Shown here: positions 1 through 12,400 of the stretch, piece after piece
Numbering within the stretch: the first letter of the stretch is position 1
Layout: each line of letters opens with the position of its first letter
Origin: Caenorhabditis remanei
Lineage: Eukaryota; Nematoda; Chromadorea; Rhabditida; Rhabditidae
DNA length: 64,000 nt
Direction of reading: 5' to 3'
Assembly (NCBI RefSeq): GCF_010183535.1
Contig: NC_071331.1
Location: 19,096,001-19,160,000, forward strand
Made by a program: the position numbers and the translations under genes
Notes under the pieces: generated by a model
What the model saw: the letters and a program-made list of their open reading frames with translations, nothing else
What the model was told of the DNA's origin: nothing
Database searches by the model: none

Positions 1-332
1 TTCTAGTTGAACAGACTTTCTACAGTACCATTTCAACAAGATTTTTGTGAAAAGATGAATTTCAAGTTTTTTAACCACATTTCACTGTAATTTTTGTATA
101 TATATATATATACATACTTTGAGTGTCAGAATTCGAGTTATAGTGAAACCGTAAAACTTTTGAAAATCGCATTATTGATTCAATGGAAATATCTGAAAAT
201 AATTTTCGCTCTTAAAAAAACCAGTGAAATTTAATTTATGTCCGTTTCCTTAGAACTTATTGATTTCACACCCCCCGCCTCCAACAAACAAATTTTCTCT
301 GAAACCGTAATTTTAGATTACTGTACACTCAC
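1..332. other. Non-coding left edge: dgk-4 intron or 3' UTR
   Basis: AT-rich DNA with a (TA)n run near 101-112 and no exon that I can support. It is intron if the donor at 332 is used, otherwise 3' UTR. Confidence 0.5.
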
Positions 333-488
333 GTGAATCTCAAAAGTGAAGTGCGGCGTGGGTCCGAGTTTCGGCTGCCCGGCTGGTGCTCTCGTCCTCT
401 GCGGGAATCCGAAGTGATCCTCCAGAAGTTCAACGACACGTTCCACCGAGGCGACGGCTTCTTCTCGTTCTTCCAGATCGTCGATAGC
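333..488 (-). other. dgk-4: dgk-4 last exon seen (C-terminal helical segment)
   Basis: Acceptor TTTTTCCAG at 489 opens an exon in phase with 9649. It encodes a predicted helix ([20 protein letters not shown]) and then a Pro/Gly-rich piece. It ends at a good donor GTGAGT (332-327), so splicing to an exon left of the window is likely. If the donor is not used, reading continues V-S-V-Q and stops at TAA (320-318), giving a 1153-residue protein without a SAM domain. Confidence 0.75.
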
Positions 489-3400
489 CTGGAAAAATGA
501 GAAAATTGAGAGGGTTGGGCATTAGGCTACAGTAATCCTACATCCTAAATTCTAAAGCTACAGTAATCCTACAGTAATCACATTTTCGGACACCGGGACT
601 CATAGACAGACGTTTTCAGTCGATTTTCATTTTATTATAAAATCAGTCTAGACGTCACATAACCAAATTATTGTCTCCCTTCTTCTTTTTTTGCTCTTTT
701 TTTCTGTTTTTTCAACATTTTTTCTTATCTCGAGAAAAGAAAAAAAACGTTTTGGAGATTTGCATAACGATTCTATTTAGTCGATAGGCGAAGAGATCGC
801 GCCGTATAAAATTAGCATAATTCGCCAATTTCCTCACTTTTCTTGGACTAAAGTTCTCTTTTTTCTCTTTTCTTTTCGATTTGCTCATGTGCTCGCTGGT
901 GTTTGATTATTTGGACGGAGGAGCCAACTAGGAGAACTACAGTATACCCCAGATGCAGATGCAGATGACTCGATCTATGGGGAAGCGGGTGTACTGTAGT
1001 TACAGTATCTCCGCGTTTTCTGCGGATTAAACGATGTATTAGCTCGGCACAGTTCTTACAACTGCGCTCCACCGAAATGCCTTTGAAAAATGTCTCTTTT
1101 TCTCTGAGTCTCTCAATTTCACACGTAATTTTCTACAGTTTTCAATCGGTAGAGCGCGGTTGTAAAAAACATGCCGTGCTAATAAAAATAGTAAGATCTG
1201 CCGCTACAGTAACCCAGATCAAAAGTTAGATCAGTAGGTTTCAAAGCTACAGTAACCCCCGTTTTGATCTCTGTCAAACTTTCAGAAGTGTCTTCAGAAA
1301 TATTTCCAATGTTTGGTGTATAGCGTTGTTGTATCCAATCCATCATATTTGTGTCCCAACGGACACTTTTTTTGGGGTCGTCCGTCTCCGTTTTTGGTCA
1401 TTACACGTTTCAAGAATTCATTGAATTCGAGAAGTGGTTAGCGTGTGGTTTGTCGATGACATAGTTGTACGGAATGACCTTTTTCAATTCCTGGAATCCG
1501 GAATCCAGACAACTATGGTCAATGACTCCAGATGTCTGCATATCTAGAGTTCGGACGTCTAGCTTTGCCTTATTGTCTGTCAGTGTGCACAGAAGTCCAG
1601 ATGTCCGAATTTTCAGATAATCGGATCTGTGACCGTGTGTACAGACCTCTGCGTGTCCACATTTCCGGATGTCCTTTTTTCTGATTCACCCAGCGAAATC
1701 TTGGCTCAGAGCTTCTGAATCATCCAGTTTCCAGATACTCGTGATTCCAGTAGAATCCAAAATTCATAGATCCAACTTCTGAATCCAATTACATCTCGTG
1801 CGTGTGCTCTTTTTATAGCTCCATTCTTCAGAAATTTCTTCAGAAATCTCGGTGAAAAACAAGCACATTAATTTCCACACCCACCACCTCCAGTAGAGAG
1901 AGTGAACAAGAGACGCAGACAAGAAGTGCAAACTCTTTCTTCTTCTTCTTCTCATCTTGACGTTTTCTTCTTTTCCAGAAGGAGCCAAATTATTAATTCA
2001 TCGTCGTCGCCGTCGTCGACTAGTCATCTTCTTGTGCTTCGTCAAAAAAAGAAGAAGAAGGAAAGTGTGAGAGTATGTTTGTACTCAACTCATTCACTCT
2101 CTTTTTCATTATGATTCTCATCATTTAACGTTTTCTGAATGTCTTCTGAAGGTGTTCAGATGATGTCGAACGGTTAGAGAGATTCTGGAGGATTCAGACA
2201 TGGAAAATAGGTGTAGTAGGCTGTTTTCCAGCGCTTTTTAGGCCATTTCCGTCTTAATAACGTCAACTTTTTCCGTAAATCCAGCGATTCTGGAGCTGAA
2301 TTTCAGTTTTTCACTATTTCCATTTGTCCTTTTCCTTTTCATGAGAACGTGAGAATTCTTTGCTCACAAAAAAGAGCAAGTGCTCTCTCCTGCTCTCCGT
2401 GAGTTCATTTATACATATATCTCTTCCAGGAAATCTTCAATTTCTCGTTAAAAGAAGGAGAGACATCTCCTGATGTCACTTTTTCGTTCCTTTCTCTAAT
2501 TTTTGAAAATTCAAAAAAAAAAGAAGGAAGAGGAAGAGATCTTTCAAAATTTGTGTTTCTTGGAAATTTCAAGTTCAACGTGATTCTACTGGGAATGTCA
2601 TTTGGCAATCTCCAAAAACTCTCGGAGCTCTTCTCAGAGCACCTAGACTACCGTAGTCACGTACTTGAGACAGGTTGGCTGGGGCAACGTGGAGTGACAC
2701 TCGGAATGTTAGCCACTGTTTTCTGTTTCAGTGTAACTTTATTACGAGCAACGTAAAGTTTCAATATTGGGACAGCGCTTGGCTTTTCAAAATTCTCTTA
2801 TAGTTTTAGCAGCCATGAAAAGTTAGATAGAGCGCGTTTGATATTTCCGTAATTTCAGTAATTTTCTGAAGCAGATTTTGGCTCATTTAATTCCTGGAAT
2901 TTCACACTTCTTTTCTTTCCTGAATTATTAGCACGGTACGCTTCCTACAACTGAGCTCTACCGAAACCGAAGAAAATTGAGTGCGAAACTGAGAGACTCA
3001 GAGAAAAAGAGACACTTTTCAAGGGAATTTCGGTGGAGCACAATTGTAAGAACTGTGCCGAGCTAATATCAGAAATTGTAAATATTTCAGTCTTTCCAGA
3101 TGCCTATTATTGATTTCTCACAAAAGTTTACTGTTTCAGAGAATATATATCTCTTGTGACAGTTGTTTAAAGTGCGTTATTATGAAACCCAATAATCCAC
3201 TCCTAGGAATGTTTGTCCGGATGTCTGTGAACTATTTTTTTCTCTAGGGGCATTTTTTCTGTTTCAACGGGAAAAGTAAAGAGAAATTGGATAGGTTTGG
3301 TTAATTTTAAAAGAATTAATTATAGCAAATTCGACTTATTTATTTTGGACTCCGCGACAATTCGCAACTGCGACACTTCGCAACTGCGACATTTCGCAAC

Positions 3401-6400
3401 TAGTCATTTCGCAACTGCGACGTTTCGCAACTACGACGTTTCGCAACCACTGGGCATTTGCATATTTGGGTCAGCAGAAAATGTTGAGTGTACCAAAGTG
3501 CTTGGAAACATATTTGAAAATAATTAAATAGAAGAAAAAGTTATCTGACCCATTTTTAGACAAAACTAGGTTAAACTATTGCTAGTTTAATGGTTGCGAA
3601 ACGTCGCAGTTGCGAAACGTCGTGGTTGCGAATTGTCGTAGTTGCGAAATGTCGCAGTTGCGAAATGAACAGTTGCGAAGTGTCGCAGTTGCGAAACCTA
3701 CGTTAGTTGCGGAATGTCGCAGTTGCGAATTGTCGCGGAGCCATTTAATGTAAACGGTAGTGAACATTCGTCGGTATTTTGGGTGTCTATTCTCCAGTTA
3801 GTTCATCCGGATGTCTTTCTTGAGACTACAGACCTACATTCCGGATCTGTCTTCATATCTTTACGTCCGGATGTCCGTTACTTTCTCCAAAAAAATGATC
3901 TGCTACAGTAATTTTTTACACAGTTTTAGATAGTCCTCAAATGTTTCTGTGTGTCCGGATGTCTCCAGCTATTAGCCCGTCACATTTCTTACAACTGTGA
4001 TCCACCGAAAATACCTTGAGAAATGTCTCTTTTTCTCTGCGTCCTCCTGAGTTTCGCCCACAATTCTCTTCGGTTTCGGTAGAGCGCGGTTGTAAGACGC
4101 GTGCCGGGCTAGCAGCTCCAACACCAATTAATTGCTGACGTGGCACAAGACGCCCCCATTCATCTATTTTGATCTTCTCTTCCAAAAAGAGCACCAAAAC
4201 TTGCTTGCTCTTTTTCTATCCATAAATGTGTATCCATAAATGATTTTGCTCTTTCTCTTTCGGCATCTCATTGGTTTGAAAGCTCTCCTCCTCCTCGCGC
4301 CTTTTAATGTTTTCCTAATGCGGATATATCCATTTGAAACCGGAGAAGTGGAGCTGGCTCAATTGAGGCTCCGCCCCCTTTTTTCTAAACTTTTTTTCGG
4401 TATTCGCTTTCTTTCGGGAATTCAATTATATTTCATTTTTCTTAAAGGCGCATGTGCCACCGCCCCCTTCTCTATTATAATTTAATTAGTTCAAAAATTT
4501 GAAAGAAAAAGAGAAAAAGAAAAAAGAAGAGAAGCGTTCGTTTCCCTATGTCGAAAAACATTTTTCTTCTTCTTTTTTCTTGAATTCAATTCAATTTTTC
4601 CTTTTTTTGTGCTAGTTAGACTGGTTCAGCTGGCAGGATGACGGGGAGCTTATTGAATAAGAAAAAGGTGGAAAAACGGGATTTTGGAGCGGATTTTCAT
4701 GAAAAAATGTTTAAAAATATAGATTTAGTAGAATTTTCCGAATAAAAATTGAAAAAAAAAAATTTTGGAGAAAAAATGTTCGAACATTAAGTTTTTGTTA
4801 GGTATTGCTGGAACAGGCTGAAAATGTTCCAGGTTTTCAAAAATTGACTTTGAAACAGTAAAATTCAACAAGTCAGGATAATTTCAGTTTTTGTTTGAAA
4901 TTCTCAATATTTGCTGAAAATTTGACAAAATTTAAGATTTACCCTCACTTCGAAGTAATTTACAGCTCAATTCCGTGAAAAACTATTTAAAAATTAATTT
5001 TTATTGCAAGAACGGAAATGAACGAATTAGCGTTCCTAAACTTTCGGAAATTTAGAATGTTCCATTCGAAACAGTAATTTTTCTATGAAAAAAACACGTT
5101 TTCACACCAATTTCCAATTAAGTAAAAAGGTAGAAAACTGGGATTTTCATGATTTTTTTTAAATTGAGTGTCTGGAACTGGAACAGACTGAAAATGTTCC
5201 AAGTTCTCAAAAATTGATCTCGAAACAGTAAGAAAAATGAAATTTTCAGACTAAAATGTTCCAGAAACCCCAGTTTTTGACTGAAAATTTGACTAAATTT
5301 GAGATTAAACCACATTTTTTGCATTAATTTACAGCTTAAAATATCTAAAATTGAATTATGATGAAGCTTAACTGAATAAGGGTCCCCAATCTTTTGAAAT
5401 TTTCCATTTGAAACAGTAATTTTTTTAAAGTTTCTAATCAAAAAATCCCTCTTTTTCTCCCCTCTCCTATCCCCATTTTTTCGTATGAAATTGCTCAATT
5501 CCAACCCTCCAAAAAAAATGGGAAAAGATTGTTTACTTTTCCAGAAAAAGAGATGAAGATATTCGTGCTTCTCTAGAAAAAAAAAGAGATTCGTCTGGAA
5601 GATATGTGTCAGAAAGAGATGTGCTATAAATTTCAGAAAATTTGAGTTTTTGGGTTAGAAAATGTCAAATTTTTTGAGATTTTATACTTTTTTCCATGCA
5701 AAAATCCCTTTCTCTCTCTTTTTTTCGCCTCAAATCACTCTATTTCATCAAATTTTCAGCCTCAAATGAGTATCCGTGATCGAAAGCACCGATGGGTGCG
5801 TCGTGCTCGTCTTCTGATGGCAATCGAGTTATTTCTATCGATAATTTTCGATTTCACAATGATTGGATCAGTGAAAAGGGGACAAATGTTGAATTGTCTA
5901 TTGGTTGTGGTTATTACTCTTAATATTTTGACAGGCGCGAGGTGAGTACAGTAACCCTAGATGGGGGTACGGTAGCCGTGATCATTTTATTTCAGATTAT
6001 TCCTAAAACTACGTGGAATCAAGTGTGCCAGCTCAATTATGGCCTATGTTCTATGGAAAATCGTTCAGGAGGTTGTGATGGTTCCAGCTCTCGTGGTTTT
6101 CAGTTTTATATGTGTTGATGTGAGTTTTAGTGGGATTTTTGAGTCAAAAAACTAACAATTTTCCAACATTTTCAGAGATATCTCCGAAGTTGGGACAATG
6201 TGAATCATGGTGTTCAGATACTAGTCATCGTGTGGACCTATGCAATATATTCTCTATTTCTAATATTGTTTCTGGGTGAGTTGGGAGAAAAAAAGCTGAA
6301 ATTTTCAAGCAAAATCATGTTTTTCAAGTCGAATTTTCAAAACCTACGAACGAAAATATTTTAGCACCGAAAAGCACCTGGGACTGAGAATCTAGAAATT

Positions 6401-9400
6401 TTGAAACTTGATCAATTTCAGTTGAAACAGTAGATTTTTGTATTATCTATTAGCTCGGCACAGTTCTTACAACTGCGCTCCACCGCAAACGAGAGAGTAT
6501 CGGCAAGAGAGACGCAGAGTTTTTTCTTGTGCCGACACAGATTTTCACAGTTTTGAACTTACTTTCGCTGTTTTCCATAAAAATTTACAAAAAACTTTGG
6601 TAAAACAGTGAAAATCTGTGCCCGCGCGAGAAAAAACACTCTGCGTCTCTCTCACCGATACTCTCTCGTTTGCGGTGGGGCGCAGTTGTAAGAGGAGTGG
6701 ACTGCTAATGTTTATTTCATACTTGTCACGGGCCGGGCCGGGCCGAAATCAGGAAAAATCTCGGCCCGGCCCGGCCCGGCCCGGCCCGTGGCCCGGCCCG
6801 GCCCGCTCGGCCCGTTTTGAAACATTTTTTCAAAACATTTTGAGTTTTTGAATTTTTTTTGGAAATTTTTTGAAAAAAGTATAGTTTTCGAATAAACATT
6901 TAAAATTGAATCAAAATGTGAATATGTAATGATAATTTAAGCATTTTTACTGTTTTTTTTCGAAAAATTTCAAAAAAAAATTGGTAAAAATGGGTACCCA
7001 TTTTTGAATCCGGGCCGACCGGGCCGGGCCGGGCCGAGAGAAATTTCGGCCCGGCCCGATTTTTGACAAGTATGGTTTATTTCAATTAACAAAACTGAAA
7101 TTTCCAGCCTGGCTCGCCCGTTTCCTCTGGCAACTCCAATCAACACACGCCTCGAACACTGACAAAACCGAGAACGCCACTCAGATTTCATTCATCGACG
7201 GATTCCATTCAGAAGCAGATCATCATCAGCTACTCGACACGACGTCGTCACGAATGAACGGAGCAAATAGTAATGAGGCATTGGAATTGAGAGAGATTCC
7301 ACTACGGGAGACTACAACGACGACAACGAATTCGAATCGACCATTCATACCCTACGATCATGTTGTTCCATATTTATCCCCTTGAGAAATATCAATAATT
7401 TTCATCGAAAAACTACGAATAATTCGGGTTACTGCTGTAAAAAAATGCTTGTAAAATTCGTATGACTAAATGAAACTTTTCGTAAACTTAAAAATAATTG
7501 CAGTGGAACAGTAAAAAAATGTAATGGTCGGTTACTGTAGTTAGCGCTCAGATAGAAACTATAAGTATACTGTATCACAGGGTCATAGAATGTCCATATG
7601 AAGCAACTGCGCTCCAAAAAAATTAGCGTTAAATTAGCGCGAAATTCAAAAAATTCATCCAAAAAAATTTTTTTTGTGTATTAAAAATTTGTATTTTTCT
7701 CTTTTTTAATGAATTCGATATTTTTTTGTGCAAAGTTTTCTCGAAAATAGCGAGAAAATGGAAGAAAAGCTAGCTTCATTCGAAAAATTTGACTCCCTAT
7801 CGTTCGTCTTACTGTACCCACGTTATACAAAGGCGGCATTATGCTGATCGGCGACTCAATTGGCAACGTGCAAGTTGTGTGCAAACGCGCTTCACTGAGC
7901 TTCCGGTTTCGCGCGAAAATAATTTGAATTCATATGGACTAAATTTGACCCTGTGTGTATGAAAGTGAAATCGTTTTGGATTTTTTCTAAACAAGACACA
8001 GCCTGATAATTGGATTTCAAACTCTGAAACGCGACAAAGGCACCCCAGACCCAGATCTTCTGGCTACAGACGCGCCATAGGTACACCCGGCCGTGATCTT
8101 GTGGCTACAAACGCGTCAAAGGCACCCCAGCTAATCATGTTTCAGTCAAAAACGCGTCAACGACACCCCAGACACACACTTTTAGATACAAACGCGCCAA
8201 AGGCACCCCAGCCACAGATCTTCCGGCTACAGACGAGCCTAAGGCACCCCAGAATATCATGTTTCTGTCAAAAACGCGCCTAAGACACCGCAGACACACA
8301 TTTTCAGCTACAAACGCGCCAAAGGTGCGCCAGACACTTTTCCAGTTAAAAACGCGCATAAAGTACCTCACTGTTCAGTTGAAAACGTGTCAAAGGCGTC
8401 CCAGCTTCAAAAAAACAAGACCGCTGGGGCACCTTTGGCGCGTTTTGGTTAATATTCTAGAATTTTCCATAGCATTTTTTCCACAAATATCGTCACATGT
8501 GGTACTCTAGATTACTGTAGGAATCCGATCGATTTCGAACGAGTAGGACAATTTCACTAGAAACAGTGAATTTGGATCAGTTAGAAAAGCATACTGTAGG
8601 TGTATACTGTATTTGTAGAGGACGGTAACAAGATACTGTATCTTGAAGTCCAAAAAAATTGCTGGAGAAATGAAAATTGAATTGTCTAAAACTTACTAAG
8701 GAAACTATTCAGATTTTCGTGAAACAGTAAAAATAATTACAGTTCTGATGAATTCGAGTACTGTAGGACTCCTACTGTAGGATTACGGTATCTTTCAGAA
8801 TGAAACGATTACTGTTGGTATCAATAGCTCTCAGCTTGGATTTTAACGGCAATTCACAGTAAATGTTTAATTATAATAGAATTCGACCAAAAAAGTGATA
8901 ATAATTTTTAGTTGCTCTCTAGTTACTGTAGGATTACTGTACCACTCAATAAAAACCAATGACCCACCTTAGAGGAAACATCTCAATATTACAGAGAATT
9001 CCCAATAATCTCTGTCTTGTTTACCAGAAACAGTGAGAATTTGTTCTAGGATCGAATCTCTATGCTCGCGATAATTCACAATTAGATAGACAAAGATACT
9101 GTAGATTACGGTAGGTGCACATTACAGGGTATACGGTTAAAGGGTACTGTAGATTACTGTAGGAATCAACTTCAACAAGTGAGGACATTTTATTGTCGTA
9201 TAATTCCAGAGAAAAACTATCAGATTCACTTGAAACAGTAAATAATTTGGCTAGATAGAAGTCCAGTAGATCAGTTATACAAGTATACTGTAGGTTACTG
9301 TAGGTGTACAGTGCGGTAACGGCAACTTGAAATCCAAAAAATTGCTGAAGAAATGAGACCAGAATTGTCTAAAACTTACAGTGAAAACCTTTCAGATTTT

Positions 9401-12400
9401 CGTGAAACAGTAAAAATAATTACAGTTCTGATGAATTCGAGTACTGTAGGACTCCTACTGTAGGATTACGGTATCTTTTAGAATGAAAGGATTACTGTAG
9501 GTATCAACAACTCTCAGCTTGGATTTTAACGGCAATTCACAGTAAATGTTTAATTAGAATTCGACTAAAACAGTGATAATAATTTTTAGTTTTAGTTGTT
9601 TTTTCTCCGGTTACTGTAGGATTACTGTACCACTCAACAGTCACATACCTCTGGATCCTCTTCCCCACTGGCTCCGCCCCTCACAATCGCATTCGCATCA
9701 TCCAACGAGCCCAGCAGAACTGACGAGACACCTAATCTCGCAATTTCTCCCTCAATCAGTCTCAAAAACTCTCTTGCTCTCGTCAAGAACGGAATATGCT
9801 CCGCGCTGCCTCCAGATGCTCCGAGAGCCGTTGGTGTCGACGGAGCAGTCGTCGCCTTCTCTTTTTGCTCCTCCCATTTCTTGAGTGTCGCATCGAATAC
9901 CGCGTTTCGAGCGAGCATTTGAGCCCGATTCTTATGAACGATTTGCATGATTCCAGGTGGTTGAAGCCACGGTTCTCCGTCTACTTGAACGGGAATGGGC
10001 TCGTCTCCGAGGATTACGATACGCACGTGACGACACTGGGCGATTCGATGGTTTTGGAGACGGACTGCGTTGGGGACACGGGAAGTTGCCACGTGGATTA
10101 CACCGAAGAGGGCGACAACCTGCAAATGGGAGGATTAGGGAGGCGGTTACTGTAGTGGTCTGCACTTTCAGAGAAAACAACTTTTTCGACCTGGTCGGCT
10201 ATTGAAAAAACAATTTTATGCCTAAATTCTTTTAAAAACGACTAAAATTCCTTTAAAAATGAGTAAAGTTCTTTAAAAATGACGTAAATCCCTTAAAAAT
10301 GACACTTAAAAAATAATTTTTCAGATAAAAACACGTATCAGATAGTGTTATTTCAGAAAATTCTAATAAACTTTCATCATTGGAGCATATGCTAAAAATC
10401 GCTCTAAACATCCTAAATTCACGTTTTCCTGGCTCAAAAAAGCTTTCGTGGAAGAGTTTTCACACACAAGTTTTTGTCACCGTGTAGTCCTCTCGGACAA
10501 ACTTTTTTCTCAATTTCTTCTTTCCTCGTTATTTTCAACAAATGTTCGTTTATATCGCATAAAAAACGAAATTTTGTTGAAAAAACGAGGAAACCAGGAA
10601 TTGAGAAATAATTTTGTCCGAGAGGACTACACGGTGGAAAAAAAACACGTGTGGGAAAACTCTTCCACGAAAGCTCTTTTTGAGCCGGGAAAACGGAAAT
10701 TGTTGTGTTTCGAGTGATATGCTCCAATGATGGAAGTTTCTAAGAATTTTCTGAAGTATCAGAATCTGAAATTTGAAAAAATTGACTTCAGTTCTCCGTT
10801 AAGATGTGCAGGTACAGTACCTCTAATATCCGATCGTCAAAACTCTGCACCGTGAACTCTGGTCCATCCTTATTCCGTCCCCAGAAATTCGCACCTCCAG
10901 AATACGATGGAATATTCAGAATCACGATTCCTTGAAGTGACGGCAGATCAATTGGCACACCATCACACTCCAATTTTATCCTTTGCTCCAGATTCCGATA
11001 CGTTCGATGCATCAATTCTTTTCCACCCAATATACCGTACCACATGAAAAGTTTCGATCGAGATCGCGTCTTCTCGGATTCCTCTCGTTTATTGTGGAAT
11101 TCAAGGGCGATTTTCGCGTCGAGACCAATGCCGAAATAGTTGTTCATCACGCACATCTCTTTGTATTGGGTACTGGAATACGGGGAGTTTTTCTTCGGTT
11201 TCAAATAAAAGAGATCAATAATTTTCTTGTTTGAATTGCTAATAAACACTGAAGAGGCTAACTTTCTACTCCAATAACTTCTCAAATACATCGATTCGAG
11301 ATTCATAAATTTACTGTTTTACAAAATACACATAAGAAAGAAATCCAATCAAATTTTTATGTCAATCAAAATATGGTACTGTCACTAATCAGAACTGCCT
11401 AAAATAGAACTAGTACCAATCATAATTGTCAAATCGTCGTCTAATTACTAAGCATCACGTTCAACCAGTTGCTATCGGTTTTGATTCATGCTAGTTCTAT
11501 TTCGGACAGTTCTGATTCGGGGTAGCAACCAAAATATTCTGTTTCGTTGAAAGATTTCAGAAAAGTTATTGAGATAAACCTATTATAATGTCAGTTAGAA
11601 TTCTCATGAAATTCACCGTTTCATGAATTTGATATAAACAAGAACTTAAATAATAGTATGATCCTGCACTCGAAGCCTATTTTGTGATGAACTCTGAAAC
11701 TTTAAATAATCAAAAATTCGAATTGTATTCATCAAACTCAATTGTCGGATTCAGTAAAAAGTTTCTAAACGCACCAACTTCTAAAAAATTGTTTGTTTTC
11801 AGACTTTTCACAAAATCATATTTTGTTTTTTGTTCTAAAGGATGTTTGATTAAATCGATAAACGCATACTTGTCACGGGCCGGGCCGGGCCGATTTCTAA
11901 ATTTTCACCGGCCCGGCCCGGGTCGGCCCGGGTGAAGCGACTTTTTTTCGAAAAACATGTTTTTTTCAGTAGTAATTTTTGAAAAAGTGGTTTTTGGGGC
12001 ATTTTCTGCAAAAGTTCGACTGAATTGATGATTTTTATTAGTTCTACAGTGAATTTAGTGATAAAAAGTACTTGAAAATTATTTTTGGGGTGCAAAAATT
12101 TAAAAAAATTTTCCACCCGGGCCGGCAAAATTTTCCCTCGGCCCGTCAAATGACAAGTATGGATAAACGGAAATTTTTAATTTGCGAAACTACATGTAAA
12201 CAGTTTGAAACAGTAAAATATTTTTCGGTCAGGGAAACAAAATTTCAGATTTTGATTGCGTTATTTTTAGAATAAAATTATATTTACAGATGTGGATTCC
12301 TGATGTTTTCGCACGAAAGGTTGTAAGAAAGAGATTGTCAAAAATCGGTGACACCGAGGTGGAATCGAACCACCGTCTACAGATTAAGCCTCCGCAGCAC

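Larger units (their letters stand above)
489..5765. other. Left half of the 9.2 kb dgk-4 intron
   Basis: No exon of the minus-strand gene is visible. The stretch holds three TTAGC palindromes (1039-1182, 2928-3066, 3972-4112), a TTGCGA fold-back element (3347-3742), copies of the word GTCCGGATGTC (about 3210, 3808, 3868, 3950) and AT-rich filler with GAAACAGTAA words. Confidence 0.6.
7386..9648. other. Right half of the 9.2 kb dgk-4 intron
   Basis: Non-coding. It contains the GCGCC-word array (8030-8450) and a local duplication (8567-8906 and 9200-9558), dense with TACTGTAG words. Confidence 0.6.

Noticed and set aside
9573..10205. Plus-strand frames across 9573-10205
   Set aside because: Antisense shadows of the accessory-domain exon of dgk-4, whose motifs are clear on the minus strand.
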